Shown: positions 45,943 through 57,029 of the stretch, one piece after another | How the letters are laid out: each line of letters opens with the position of its first letter | How positions within the stretch are numbered: the stretch's first letter is position 1 | Made by a program: the position numbers and the translations under genes | The notes under the pieces: generated by a model | The model's database searches: none | Seen by the model: the letters and a program-made list of their open reading frames with translations, nothing else | Told to the model about the DNA's origin: nothing | Origin: Acanthococcus lagerstroemiae | Taxonomy: Eukaryota > Arthropoda > Insecta > Hemiptera > Eriococcidae | Reading direction: 5' to 3' | Length of the DNA stretch: 64,000 nt | Assembly: GCA_031841125.1 (NCBI GenBank) | Contig: CM063111.1 | Location: 43,970,955-44,034,954 of the forward strand

Positions 45943-46168
45943 GGGGGTCTGGTTGGCCAAGTGGATAGCGCGTTGGTCTTGGAATCCGGAGGTCCCGGAT
46001 TCGAGCCCACGTAGAAACGCGCCAGATTTCGACCTAGGCCGGTTTTTCGGCCAGAAGGGAAGAGGGCTAAGACAGCCCTAACAGCCTCCACGACGTCTCT
46101 GAAGCAATGCTCGAAAGGGCGGATTCCAGGGCTCGGGTTGAGAGCAAATTAGAGAAAGAAGAATACTT
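45943..46168 (+). mobile_element. tRNA-derived SINE with 9-bp target duplication
   Basis: TAGGTAGTT flanks both sides (45,934-45,942 and 46,169-46,177). The head has a box-A-like TGGCCAAGTGG and a box-B-like ATTCGAGCCC at tRNA spacing. The anticodon loop CTTGGAA suggests a tRNA-Pro(UGG)-like ancestor. The T stem does not pair, so it is not a working tRNA. The body is GC-rich and unrelated to tRNA; the tail is A-rich. Confidence 0.85.
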
Positions 46169-46631
46169 AGGTAGTTTATATGTAGGAGAGAATATTCAAC
46201 GAGTTTACGGAGCAAAAGCATCGAAATTCAGGGACGGGAACAACTACTGTCCACAACAATAGAAATCTTGTGGACGGCGAAAGCACTGATATCCACAACT
46301 ACGGACAAACCAGCTTCAATAAATTCCTTTTCCACGAAATTTTTGAAAATTAGGCAATCACATGCGCTAATGCATGACTACAGTCTGGACTAGAATCATG
46401 TTCAAGGATCAAAACTGTACCATGATGGCCATTTGTTGTGCTGAAAAATGTGTAAGGCACATATTTTTGTACTAGTCAAAGGACTAATCACGAAAGTAAA
46501 CTGAAAACCCTGGTAACAGAACTTTACACCATTCTTTCTGGAAATGTGAAGTCATTGATAACAAACTGAACTTCTCAACCAACAGTTTCGATCTTTCTGA
46601 ATAATAATACCACTTTACAGGGGAAAACAAC

Positions 46632-47280
46632 GGGACCCGTTGTCACCTAATTTGTTCAACTGCATTCTAGAGGAGGTTATGCCATACCCGAATTGAGGGG
46701 ATAAATATATAAAAATTAATAGGGATTACGAGTATATGAAAAACTTAAGGTTTGCTGACGATGTCGTTCTAATGACTATTGGTCAGTCCGAACTCATCCA
46801 AAGTACAGAAGAGTTTCTCAGTGCATGTGAGGAAGCTGGTTTAAGTATAAACTCCAGTAAGACAAAACTTTTGTTAAATGCCCCGAAATGTAGAGTAAAG
46901 TCGAGTAATGAGTTGCTAACATGGGTAGACGAGGTACGTTATCTTGGTCAAATAATCTCCTTAGAAAGTGCCAGAGAGAAGGAAATTTTCAATCGTATCC
47001 AGGGTGGGTGGAGACAATACTCGAATTTGAAAAAAGTCTTCAAAGGCACATTGCCAATTTCAACCAAGGCGGAGGTTTGAGTAGCTATGTTCAACCTGTG
47101 TGGACATACATGGAACTCAAACATGAGTACAAAAAAAAGTTAATGTGAGGAGGTTACGAATGACGCAAAGACAATGGAACGCAGTAGTTAAATTTCAAAA
47201 AGCTAGACAAAGTCTAGGGCTCTTGATTAAGGGCAAAAACGCAGCTGGAGATAGAAAGAGTAGTCAAGAAAAATACTTTT
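46632..47280 (+). pseudogene. LINE reverse transcriptase fragment with FADD box
   Basis: Starts in the RT at PLSPNLFNCILEEV. After one stop it reads NLRFADDVVLM (catalytic FADD), EEFLSACEEAGLSINSSKTK and VDEVRYLGQIISLES (46,736-47,080). After frameshifts it continues RRLRMTQRQWNAVV (47,148 on). The PNLFNCILEEV string is shared with the minus-strand LINE at 62-64 kb, so they are one family. Catalytic residues remain, but the ORF is broken and N-terminally truncated. Confidence 0.85.
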
Positions 47281-47329
47281 GTACGTTACCTTGGAGTATC
47301 ACGAAAATACATTTCTCCTACAGAGACAC

Positions 47330-48014
47330 GTAGTGTAACATTTTATATGCTTTCGTACCCCAACAAAAAAAAAAAATTCCATGGAAATTTCTGTTAACAA
47401 CACAGCTGCAGAGTGCAGTGACGCAGCAATACGGCTGCAAAAATAAAGATCAATGAGGACATGGCTGGAATAAAGATGAATTTCCATGGAAAAGAGCTAA
47501 ATCATATGGACTGGCTTCGTGTCGGTGGGAGCGTACGGGTTTCGAGCGGCTTGGGGGGAGCGTAACAGTTTTCGCTCACGTATACTCACGGCTTCTATGC
47601 AAATGATAACGTGCACTTTCTTATCACATTCCTTTTCGTTCCTCCTAAAATGTAACGTTTTTCCCATTTGTGTGCTGCCAAACTAAATACATGAAAATGT
47701 CAAAAAAAATGTCGGGGAGCGTTATGGGAGGGGGGTTTTGGTTTTCGATCGTTACATTACGGTTTTCACTCGAGTACACCTAGTAGTAAAAGCATATAAA
47801 ATGTTAAAATAAATTTCCCTGGAAATGTCAACCATTGAGTGCGTGTCGGGGGAGCGTTATGGGGGGGGGAGTATTATGGGAGGACGTTACAGTTCTCGAG
47901 CGTTACGGTTTTCGCTCCAGTATACCCAGTAGTAAAAGCATATACAATGCTAAAAAAAATTTCCATGGCAATGTCAACCACTGAATTCGTGTCGGGGGAC
48001 CGTTACGGGGGGGG
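47330..48014. repeat. Minisatellite block inside the LINE
   Basis: Units of about 135-146 bp share GTCGGGGGAGCGTTAYGGG, CGTTACGGTTTTCRCTC, GTAGTAAAAGCATATA and AATTTCCATGGAAATGTCAA. Unit starts lie near 47,711, 47,845 and 47,991, with a looser unit from about 47,480. A piece at 47,337-47,360 is inverted. Two units have G9-G10 runs. Confidence 0.65.
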
Positions 48015-48015
48015 G

Positions 48016-48125
48016 GGACATCGTACGATCTCAAGAGGGACACAGAAGGGCCAACTTCCCGGTGGAGGGATGAATTTCGAAAGACACTTGGCCCGAGGTG
48101 GAGAAGATATACCCCAGATACAATA
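48016..48125 (+). pseudogene. LINE C-terminal tail (same element as 46,632)
   Basis: Reads TSRWRDEFRKTLGPRWRRY, the same closing signature as 34,262-34,461. The missing part between RT and tail is replaced by the minisatellite block. Confidence 0.75.
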
Positions 48126-48619
48126 ATGTGCAAAACGATGTGGAGGCATATGCTCAGAAATTGGCGGGTAAAACAACACAAGGGTCCCCGGGGAGCTGGA
48201 ACTCCTCACCTTCCGCAACACGTAGTGCGAAGACATTGGAATCTTATTGTTTGCTTTTTATTTTATAATGGCTCTGGAGGCTAAATTCGTCACAGGTTTC
48301 TGTCATGAGATGTCTGTTGATACTCAATAAAATGCTGTTATTATTATTATAGGGAAAAACAACTTGAAACAAAAATGTGAAAAAAAAATATATAACAGGT
48401 ATTGAGACAAGATGGTAACATCCACGACAATGGATATATTCCTATGGTTTTTTCATTCAAAAAATAGTACTTGTCTGATCTGTTAAATAAGTGGATTTCA
48501 CTGCGGATGTTATTGTGCAACCTAAAATACTCCCAATCCAGGAAAAAATAAATAAAAATAATTCAAAAGTTAGGATTCAAAATTGGCAGGTAACAAAATA
48601 TTCGTCGTTTCTAGAAAAA

Positions 48620-49283
48620 GACCCATGGGTGAATAAACCAATAATAAATAGAATACCAATGGTAATAAGAGAAAATCTGTTGATTTGGAGAGTAAATGAA
48701 CGAATAACTGGCAAGAAATAACGATTTTAGTGTTTCAAAGTCGTGAGCGTAGGTTCATCGCTGCGTTACCCGGGACGCCAAGCGATCGCAACCGCGACGC
48801 TTACGGACATGTTCGGACATACAATATGGACACAGCTAAAGGAATCAGGGGAACTTCATTTTTTATCGGTCAAATATTTGACCTCAAATTTCGGTTGTTT
48901 ATGAAACATTTTAATATTTTTCGCTCGAATCTTGCATACTTTTTCAGATGAGAAGGCAACAGAATCGCTCTATCTGTCGGGAAAATTAATTTTTAAAAAA
49001 TTTGGCCGTTTTTATTCCATCGTAATGTCTGTACAGAAATTTTGGATTCTCATTCTGGGTATTTAATAGGTGAATCATTTACGATAAGGGGCAGAAGTTC
49101 TTATAGTCGATGGGGAGCCTGAAATTATTATGGTTAACGTGGCTAGTTGATGGAGCACCTACTGGAGATACAACAGCATTCTGTAGTAATCATGTCACAG
49201 TTTTTACTAAATCAGTACAGTTTCCTGAAATAACAAAGCGGTTACCTACCCATTAGAACGGTAAGAAACCACCTAAATACAAA
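48620..49283. other. Unassigned spacer
   Basis: Short frames at 48,491-48,721 and 48,730-48,951 show no domain. Confidence 0.4.
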
Positions 49284-49292
49284 TTTCACATC

Positions 49293-49449
49293 CAGTGGCG
49301 TAGCCAGACTGGGTATGAAGGGGGAGGTGGGTTCGTTTCACTTTTACAACATCACAGGTGTAATACTTATTATTACCAGAATAAATTTTAATTTTTTCAC
49401 ATTGTCGGTCGATGCCAAGGGGGGCGACTCCCCCATAGCTACGCCCCTG
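49293..49449. mobile_element. hAT-like MITE (CAGTGGCGTAGCCA family)
   Basis: Ends CAGTGGCGTAGC and GCTACGCCCCTG are inverted (11/12). Flanks TTTCACATC (49,284-49,292) and TATCACATC (49,450-49,458) match 8/9. Confidence 0.75.
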
Positions 49450-49458
49450 TATCACATC

Positions 49459-49805
49459 TTTCGTCGTTTCCCTCAGATATATATCGTTGGATGAGGCCAA
49501 TGGATGTATTTCCCCCAATCTTCACCTCCCACTTTTCTAGTAGAAAGACTAAAAACGTCTTTTTTTTTTTTGCTCGTATAGATTTTTGGATGTGAAATTT
49601 GCAATTTTGCTCCAAGCTGCCCCTCCTGGAAAAGTGAATAAAACATTTTTTGATTGTTAGATTGTCGTGTCCAGACTTTGAAATTTGATGTATGCCCTAC
49701 TCAGGCAATAATCTGCGTAAGTTTTAACAAAATGAGTAAGTCTATAATTTTCTAAAATATTTTTTATTCATCTTTTCCATCTGTAGCCTATATTTTTCCG
49801 GCACT
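49459..49805. other. Unassigned spacer
   Basis: T11 run at about 49,560. Nothing else recognised. Confidence 0.4.
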
Positions 49806-49813
49806 GTTTCCGC

Positions 49814-50039
49814 CAGTGGCATAGCCAGGAGTTTTACAGGGAGGGAGGGGGGTCAGAAAAATTTCTGGGGGATACACCTAATATGAACTGTATGTTGTGC
49901 TTTTCAACTTCAATTATGCATCTGAATTTAAATTTCATTTCGCGCATTTACTGTGGTACCTCTACTGCCAGCGTATAAAAAATTCTCTGAAGGAGGAGGG
50001 GGGTTCATCCCCATAATCTCCCCTTTAGCTATGTCATTG
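49814..50039. mobile_element. hAT-like MITE with perfect 8-bp duplication
   Basis: GTTTCCGC precedes (49,806-49,813) and follows (50,040-50,047). Ends CAGTGGCATAGCCA and TAGCTATGTCATTG are inverted (11/14). Same family as 33,051 and 49,293. Confidence 0.85.
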
Positions 50040-50047
50040 GTTTCCGC

Positions 50048-50640
50048 CTGTATATTTCAAAACTAAACTGAATAGTCGAAAGATCAAACCAAGTAGTTTC
50101 CAGTATTTTGTAAATATGCATAAATAATGGGGAGCAAGCCGATTTTGAAAGGGAGCAAGCAAGTTAGCAGGTTTTGGACTGCCACATACTTACACGCGGG
50201 CGTGGCGCTGGTGAATCACAGAGTATTATTGAAATCAGCAACCCTTAGAAATCAATATTTCCATAATTTTCCCATTCAAATTAATCCCCCTCAATCTCCC
50301 CAACCAGTATTAAATTTCTATAAGTGATACAAATCGGGAGGGATCGAGAATATTTGAAATTAACTACTCGAAATCCCTCTGTTTCGATGTTCGATACTTG
50401 GTTCGACTTCTTCAGGCAGGTTGTCAGGTTTACCCTCTCTCTAGGATAAGATTTCTGTGTTCGTTGTCCAAAAGTATCGGGGGCGGATCTAAAACCTGAT
50501 AATGTACTCGAATGCAGACGTACAAAGAAACTTGTATTTCGATAATTTATTCTATTTTCTGAGCCAAAACATTTTTCTCTCCTCTTTTAAGAATATAATT
50601 TCAATTTTAAAGCTTAAATCTAAACTCTGTAGGTTATTAA
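50048..50640. other. Unassigned spacer
   Basis: GGGGGCGGATCTAAAACC at about 50,481 resembles a hAT-like end, but no partner end was found. Confidence 0.35.
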
Positions 50641-51830
50641 AGATATCATGGACGGAACACGTTGTGAATGCAATAGTAGTGGCAAAAGTACGATAAAAAG
50701 GAAAAGTACTTGTAGAAGACATCAAACACCGCAAAATGAAATACATTGTTCACAAAATACGAGGAAACGGGATAAGGGAAAGTGCCAATTGTTGGTCAAC
50801 TTTTTTGACCAACTCGGGTACCTCCCCTAATCGGTTTTTGGAAATGAAACCCATGTAGAACATTTATATATCATTTTTCTACTCTCAGCTAATGCACTCG
50901 AAAATTTTTAATATGCAATGAAATGTTGACTACAGCTATTTTAAGAAAACACCTGATGACCAACATTTGGTACCACTGTGCCAACCATTGGTCAGGTAAA
51001 ATTTCATTACAGGATTCCTTCCCCTTCATTTTAGTTCGTATACACATATCCTTAGAATACAGGACTGAAATTGGGTTTAAACTGAATAGATTTTCCTAAA
51101 AACGATTTCCAAAAAATTCCAGTTGTTGGCCGACCAACATCTGGCATATACTAATTTTGATCAACATGGTATAGTCAAGTAAGTACGAGACGTAATTTGT
51201 GCCAAATGTTGGTCAGAGCCAGTTGCTGGCCATTTTCAATTTTCACTTATTAAGTATTTCTTATTAAAAATAGATGACATGGTATATACAAGGATGTATA
51301 AATTGACACAAACTCAAAAATTTGATTCTAACTGAAGTTATCGCAAATTGAAAACGAATTTTTCAAACACCCTTCTCACCTCCTGCAAATTACCAGCTCG
51401 AACTGAAAGTCTCAATTTTGTGGACCTCTAACATAACATAATATGCCTATTTATATTAACGAGAAAATGTATTACGTATTTATTATTTCGAGTTTTTGAA
51501 ACACATGTTTTCAAACTTTGAAAAAACTACCACTTTCTTATCATCATAAATTTCAAAATCACAGACACGGAGTTGTAATCAAGTTTTCACAGTCATAAAG
51601 GAATAGAATTGTAGCTCTGTGTCTATAGAACACATTTCTACGGGGAGGGGGTGTTCATAGCGCTCTTACCGGATGTTATTGAACTTAGAATGTAGCGGCC
51701 AACATTAGGTGCCTGACCAACAATTGGCACATTCCCTTATTCATGCTGGCAGTACAAGGATACAGGGGAAGCAAATAAGAGGAAGAAAACGATCAGAACT
51801 AGTAACGACCAACTCGCCGACCGATTCCCC
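50641..51830 (+). pseudogene. LINE ORF2 C-terminal fragment split by a DNA element
   Basis: ISWTEHVVNAIVVAKVR and KMKYIVHKI (50,641-50,772), then IQGKQIRGRKRSELV (about 51,755-51,800). Together they match the WT-x-V-x-N-x-V/GH-L-R/GKR-RGR order found after the RT in several arthropod LINEs. The two parts are separated by a 963-bp TIR element. This looks like a different LINE subfamily from those at 46.6 and 62 kb. Confidence 0.6.
50775..51737. mobile_element. TIR element with subterminal copies of its end motif
   Basis: Ends AGGGAAAGTGCCAATTGTTG (left) and the reverse complement AGGGAATGTGCCAATTGTTG (right) continue as GTCA and are flanked by TA. CCAACATTTGGY/GTGCCAAATGTTGG-type words recur near 50,960, 50,982, 51,120, 51,136, 51,207, 51,224 and 51,700 in both orientations. 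No transposase frame; interior AT-rich. A TA target suggests a Tc1/mariner-like source, but long subterminal repeats are also seen in other superfamilies. Confidence 0.8.
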
Positions 51831-54800
51831 CTCCCCCCTGTAAGAACCCCAGGGAGATCATCCTGTGCGCCAGAACCCGAAGAATCTCAGAAGCAAGTCG
51901 GAGAAAGAATATACACTGTAACAAACAACGCGACTGCGACGAAAAAATCGAAACTGGATCGAAAATTGAATGAGATGTTTACAATTAGCGACCCCCAGAA
52001 ACCCACATTCTGATAACACTGAGGAACACGAGGTAATTTCAAATATACATAGGCCGTTTCAGAAGTAAGGTCGCATTGTCAATAAAACACTGAGCTGACT
52101 GAGAATTGTGAACAGAGTACACAACGTACAGTTAATGTTTGGTACCGTATATTATGTAAAATCGAGCGAAAAGATGAATGTGAGGAGTGCAATCATCCAG
52201 TTTTTGTGATTACTAAATTCACGATATAATAAAATTTTTAAAAACTGAACGCAATGCGATCGGGGCAATCTACCGGAAATCGAACGGTGCATGGTACTCT
52301 TCTGGAATATAAAAACTTGTGAACTGATTCAACATATGTTTGAATCATGGGGGGGGGGAGATCATGTAGGGAAATAACAAATTTCCTCACGAATAAGCTC
52401 CTTTATGTCTGAAGTGTATTGATTTTATTTTGAGTCTTTTACAGACAGTGTGACCTTAATTTTGAAACAACTCTCTCATATTAGGCGAGTTTGAAGCTCA
52501 TTTGAAGAAAAAAAAGTCAGAAGAGATATACACACATCTCTGAGCTAATTTTTTGGGTGAATTCCGAATTTTATCTTTAAATTTAAATACGGACCATTTC
52601 CCTCGTTAAAATGGTTTTGATAAAGGTAATTTCAGGGTTTAAAAAAAACAGGCTTTTATGAAGATTTTGAGATTAGGTCGACACCAACGCAAATGTTCGG
52701 TATCTAAACAATCTTCTTTCCTTCGATATGTAGGTTCTACATTCTGACCTTTTTGACCTTAAAAGGTCGTTGAAAAAAGATTTCAAAATTTTATCGTCGA
52801 ATCTGTGATTAGTACGAGAAAAAGGTAGAGAAATACTATATTTTTCAAATAATACTGAAAGGAAGGTGGGCCTATTTCGGAATTAAATGCCACTTTAACA
52901 AAGAAAGTATGTACCCAAAATTAATGGTCAGATTCCGAACATAAACGAAAAAATTGTCCAGAAATATACGACATTTATTAATTTTCTATTGATCTATAAG
53001 TGCTCCTAGAAATGTGCCTGGAATACACCCAAAGTGGTCTTTTCGGCTATTTCAGACTTTTATCAGGAAACTGCATCTAATGGAGCATTTCTGATGTCAG
53101 ATTCGAATCTGAGTTAAATTGATGTTAAAATCAGATGTAATGAACTTGAAAACCTATGATTAGATACTCATAGTGCATTTCTCTCGTTAATCGCGGAAAG
53201 ACTGATATTAAAACTTAGTTCCGTAACCTTTACCTCAACCCAATATCGCGAGCTCATTATCCTTACGAATAAAAGTTCAAAAAACATGACTACTGCAGTC
53301 CTGTAAGAATCCATTACAGCACAAAAGTACACAGTTTCACATGTCTGCTATCCAAGAAATGAGATGGTGGAAACGGACACAATGTAAGGAATAGGCACAT
53401 CGAGATATACAAAAACGGATCTGGAAAGAGGTAATTAGCATCCTGCTGCTCCCCCAAAAAATCAGCAAGCAAGGTGAGGGTGATTTACGGGGTACTGGGA
53501 GGACTATTCGCAAAAATTTCCAAAAGAAATCTTAATTGCAGTCAGTTCCTTTCTATGTCTACTTTCACCCTATCTGACTGGCCTAACAATGAGGAAAATT
53601 TACGTAATTATGAGATCAGCGAATACAAGGTGCCGTAATTCGTACTGTGATACGTAACGAGAAATCAGCATGTGTAGGTAAATCCGCAGAGCTTACATCC
53701 AAATCTGGCTTCATTTAATGAATTTTTTGTTAATTTTTATCGGCTTAGGTCGATAAATCCCAATTTCGCAGTATACGTCGCCGACCAAAATCCATTAGTT
53801 CTGTACATCGTCCATGTTGATTTAACATGACAATCACAGAGAGAAACTTTCAAAGTTCTTGAAGAGGCCAGCGAGAGTATTAGCAACACGTGATAATGAT
53901 CAGAGCAAACCGACGCCAAGCACGTACTTAAATCGCCGATTAAATATTACGTAAATTTGGTCAAACAAAATTTTTCAATTTTTCGCACCTAGTTAGATCA
54001 CCGAGCCGAGCCATGCTACACGTGCTCATTACATAAGCAGTTCCTGTCAGTTTCTATAGCAGAAAATTATATACAAGTCGAGTTATTTGCTTTTGCAGAA
54101 TACGATCCGAATATTGATTTTAGAGCTTCGCACATTTTCCATTATCGAATAGTTACGTAAAAGGATTAACTTTTCGTCTTCTTTGTACACACACATTATG
54201 CACGTATAGAAAGTTGAAAAAAAAAGAAGAAAAGTTACTCATCCAGCCTATTCGTCTTGATTTCGAATATTTGTCCACCGAATGAATGAATGGAATGCTA
54301 ATAGGGTTCGCTAATCGGGAGAAATTTGGACGCCTTAAAAAAATGTATTGAACTCGAATATTTGAGTTTAACTCTTTCAAGATTTTCCAATCAGCTACAC
54401 TTCCGTTCTCATTTTCACCCAGATCTTCAGTTATCAGACGGGTGACGGGAAATTCATTTCGTGAAGTTGAATAACCAAACTGCATCTTTACACAGACCAG
54501 CACCAGTCTTGGGATGGTTATGGAATGCTCAAATTACTCGAGTTGAATAATCAGAGTACAGAAATAGGTATGTAAACTATCTCCAGTTTACTGTCACCTG
54601 GTGAAGGGATTCAGCTTTTGTTCCGGGTTTGTATAAAATATTGAACGAATTCTTTCGATGCTAATTTGCCATATCTCATTCCTTTCGGTGATTCAGAGTG
54701 CGAATGCAGGTCAGATTTTCATACTCAACTGCATATGTTAAATTTAAACAAAGCCTTCTTCCCAATGTTCATGGTTTGAGTAGGCTTATTTTACTGCTAA

Positions 54801-55413
54801 CTACGCTTAGGTACCGTTTCTGGATTACCAAAGTTTTCTGTTGGATGATATAATTTCAGCCTTCCAAGTCCAAGTCGCAATAAGGAATCGAACCCTGGTT
54901 TCTATTTTTCCATTCGTTTTCTGTTCATTTTATACAACTGAAATGCACACGAATTCGTTCAGACGACCTGATGTTTCTGTCCCAAAAGCAGGTCATTAAA
55001 TATTATGAGCCGTGTATTACGTTTCATTACTGCATGCTTCCGAATGAAATAAAAGCTGCTAACATGCTTGTCAACTCGAAACGACTGATGTTTAGAACTA
55101 GGTAAATGTTTACATTAGTCTGGGAATATGAGCAGTTCGACACGCAGTATTACCTGATTTTCACCTGTCAAGAAGACCAGACAAGTTGTTTTAGTCGTCA
55201 TCAGTTCCAGAGACTGCTTTTCTTCAGTCGCTCGTCACTGAGGCTGCTTTCCTTTAGTCAGAAGTCACAGAGAGACTAGATTTTTTTAATCGACAGTTCC
55301 AAAAATACTGCTTTTGACATTTTCATGCCTTTACTTTGGCACACAACGGGAAAAAACGTTAGTTTGGAGCGTGACACAAATCGCGTTACGGGCTGGCTAG
55401 GCTGGCAACGGAG
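51831..55413. other. Unassigned spacer
   Basis: About 3.6 kb without a recognised gene. 55,190-55,320 has a loose repeat (AGAGACTGCTTTTCTTCAGTC-like). The frames at 53,737-53,919 and 54,153-54,503 (minus) have no secure domain. Confidence 0.4.
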
Positions 55414-55886
55414 ATGACTGACTCAGCACTTTTCATTCGCCTGCTAGTACCACACTCGCCTGTATTTCCTTGCGAGCATCATGTTCCTTGTACGAGCCTG
55501 CGAGCACTACGCTCTACTAGTGCATCATCTTGCGGACGCGAGTCTGCAACCACGGGACAGCATTTTAATGTCTGCTTCGCGGACTGCGCCGACATGAGAA
55601 TGTCATCGACCAGCGAACATAGCGTCCAAAAAATGAGCGCGCCAAAAAAATATGGAGCGCAACGTGCTCTGCGGACCGCAGTGGACGACGACATTCTCAC
55701 GTCAGTGCAGTCCGCGAAGCAGACATGAAAATGCTCTCCCGTGGTTGCAGACTTGTCTGCAAGATGATGCACTAACAAAGCTTAGTGCTCGCAGGCTGGT
55801 ACAAGGAACGTGACGCTCGCAAGGGAATACAAGCTGATACAGTGGTACTGGCAGGCGAATGAAGAGTGTTGAGTTAGTCCAGTCAT
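55414..55886. mobile_element. Long foldback MITE, 473 bp
   Basis: ATGACTGACTCAGCACTTTT at the left is mirrored by the right end, and arms of about 220 bp pair throughout. Examples are CATTCGCCTGC, CAGCCTGCGAGCACTA and TGCAACCACGGGA. A short centre lies near 55,640. Because of the palindrome, near-identical frames appear on both strands; they are not genes. Confidence 0.85.
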
Positions 55887-57025
55887 TATTGAAACATGTT
55901 TCAGACATAAAGAGTTAGGGACTCGATTTCCCACAGAAAAGGTCCTTTACAATTTTTTCGTGACTACCCCCGAAATGCCCAGAATGAAGCTTTTCTTTGC
56001 CATGCTTGAACACACATCTCATAGGAGAAACGCCAGTGTTCCAACATTTTTTCGATCTCAACAACTTCAACGGACAGAAGGAACACAGATCACCCTGGGA
56101 CCCGTTTCTTAACGTTACCATCCACCCCTCACTAGAAATTTTCTTATCTCCCTTCTCCCCTACCCTTAAACACTATACTTCAAAATTGCATTTTTCCGGG
56201 TTTTTCAGCATGAAAATGACTTTTCTGTACAATTTTTAAAACTTTCCCAAAATTCCGATTTTGATATTCATTCGACCATAAATTCAAAACTCTGGCCCTG
56301 GGGAGGGAATGAGGGCTTCAGCATTTCATGTTTTCATAGGCGATTAACTCTCAAAATTTCATACGTCACAAAAATAAATTTCTAGAACAGGAACCTTCTT
56401 CTTCTGTGCCCCCCCCCCCTCGAAAAATATAGCATGCGAACGTTTCTAGCGAATAGGGCAATAATACGAACTTTCTTTTCATACGTCTCCCATCTCCTCT
56501 CCGACGGGGACAGCCTTTGAATTTGGCTGACCTTGTGCCAAATATTAGAAACAACGGTTTTTTAACATCAGTCGTTCAAAGTTAAGTATTCCTCGGAAAA
56601 TTTGGATATTTTTGTATATTTTTTAAAAAACATTATTTATTTCATTTATCATTTTCCAAGAGCCAGTCCAAGAGCCTATTCAATCTTCCGAGTGTTAATC
56701 TGAGAGATTGGCTTTTTCCTGAAAACAGTTTAAGAAAGTGTTTTTTCTCTTTGCTATTGTTTGTAAAAATTTACAAAGCTGAGGCTAGCTGTTGGAAAGT
56801 TTGAAAAGACTGTCAGATTAGCTTTTCAGAAGAGCAGGCTTTTACACTGAAATGAAAAAAGTGAGGTCTCTTAGACTGGCTCTTGGGGGAGGGGGGATTG
56901 ACTGGTTGGGAAAAGAGTTGATTCTTGGACTAGCTTTTTAGGAAAAAGTGATTCCAGAGACTGAAACTCTTCAGAAAAATCAGTCTTTCAAGAGACTCTC
57001 GCAAAAAAAAAAAAAAAGAGACATG
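55887..57025. other. Unassigned spacer with loose repeats
   Basis: 56,640-57,000 repeats phrases such as AGACTGGCTCTTGG and GGCTTTTTCCTGAAAA irregularly. C10 run at about 56,410. No gene recognised. Confidence 0.4.
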
Positions 57026-57029
57026 AAAC

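Larger units (their letters stand above)
46632..48351 (+). mobile_element. 5'-truncated LINE with target duplication and (TTA)n tail
   Basis: Flanked by GGGAAAACAAC (46,621-46,631) and GGGAAAAACAAC (48,352-48,363). The 3' end is AATAAAATGCTG plus ATTATTATTA, a common RTE-type tail. The 5' end begins in mid-RT. It interrupts the repeat seen uninterrupted at 4.3-5.4 kb. About 47,280-48,015 inside it is foreign or satellite-like. Confidence 0.85.
45640..48615 (+). repeat. Old dispersed repeat, copy interrupted by SINE and LINE
   Basis: Blocks 45,880-45,942, 46,169-46,631 and 48,352-48,615 align in order with 4,699-5,395. The gaps are exactly the SINE and LINE insertions. The part 45,630-45,690 matches 4,620-4,680 in inverted orientation (TCTGGCCTGATAA), so this copy is also rearranged. 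Confidence 0.75.

Noticed and set aside
45951..46025. tRNA gene (Pro-like)
   Set aside because: The T stem does not pair and the head is fused to a non-tRNA body with a target duplication, so it is a SINE.
53737..53919. Minus frame with SDHYHV resembling a LINE endonuclease motif
   Set aside because: The surrounding residues do not follow the endonuclease motif order, so the match is too short.
55414..55778. Two near-identical proteins on opposite strands
   Set aside because: The result of a palindromic MITE; both frames are mirror readings of the arms.
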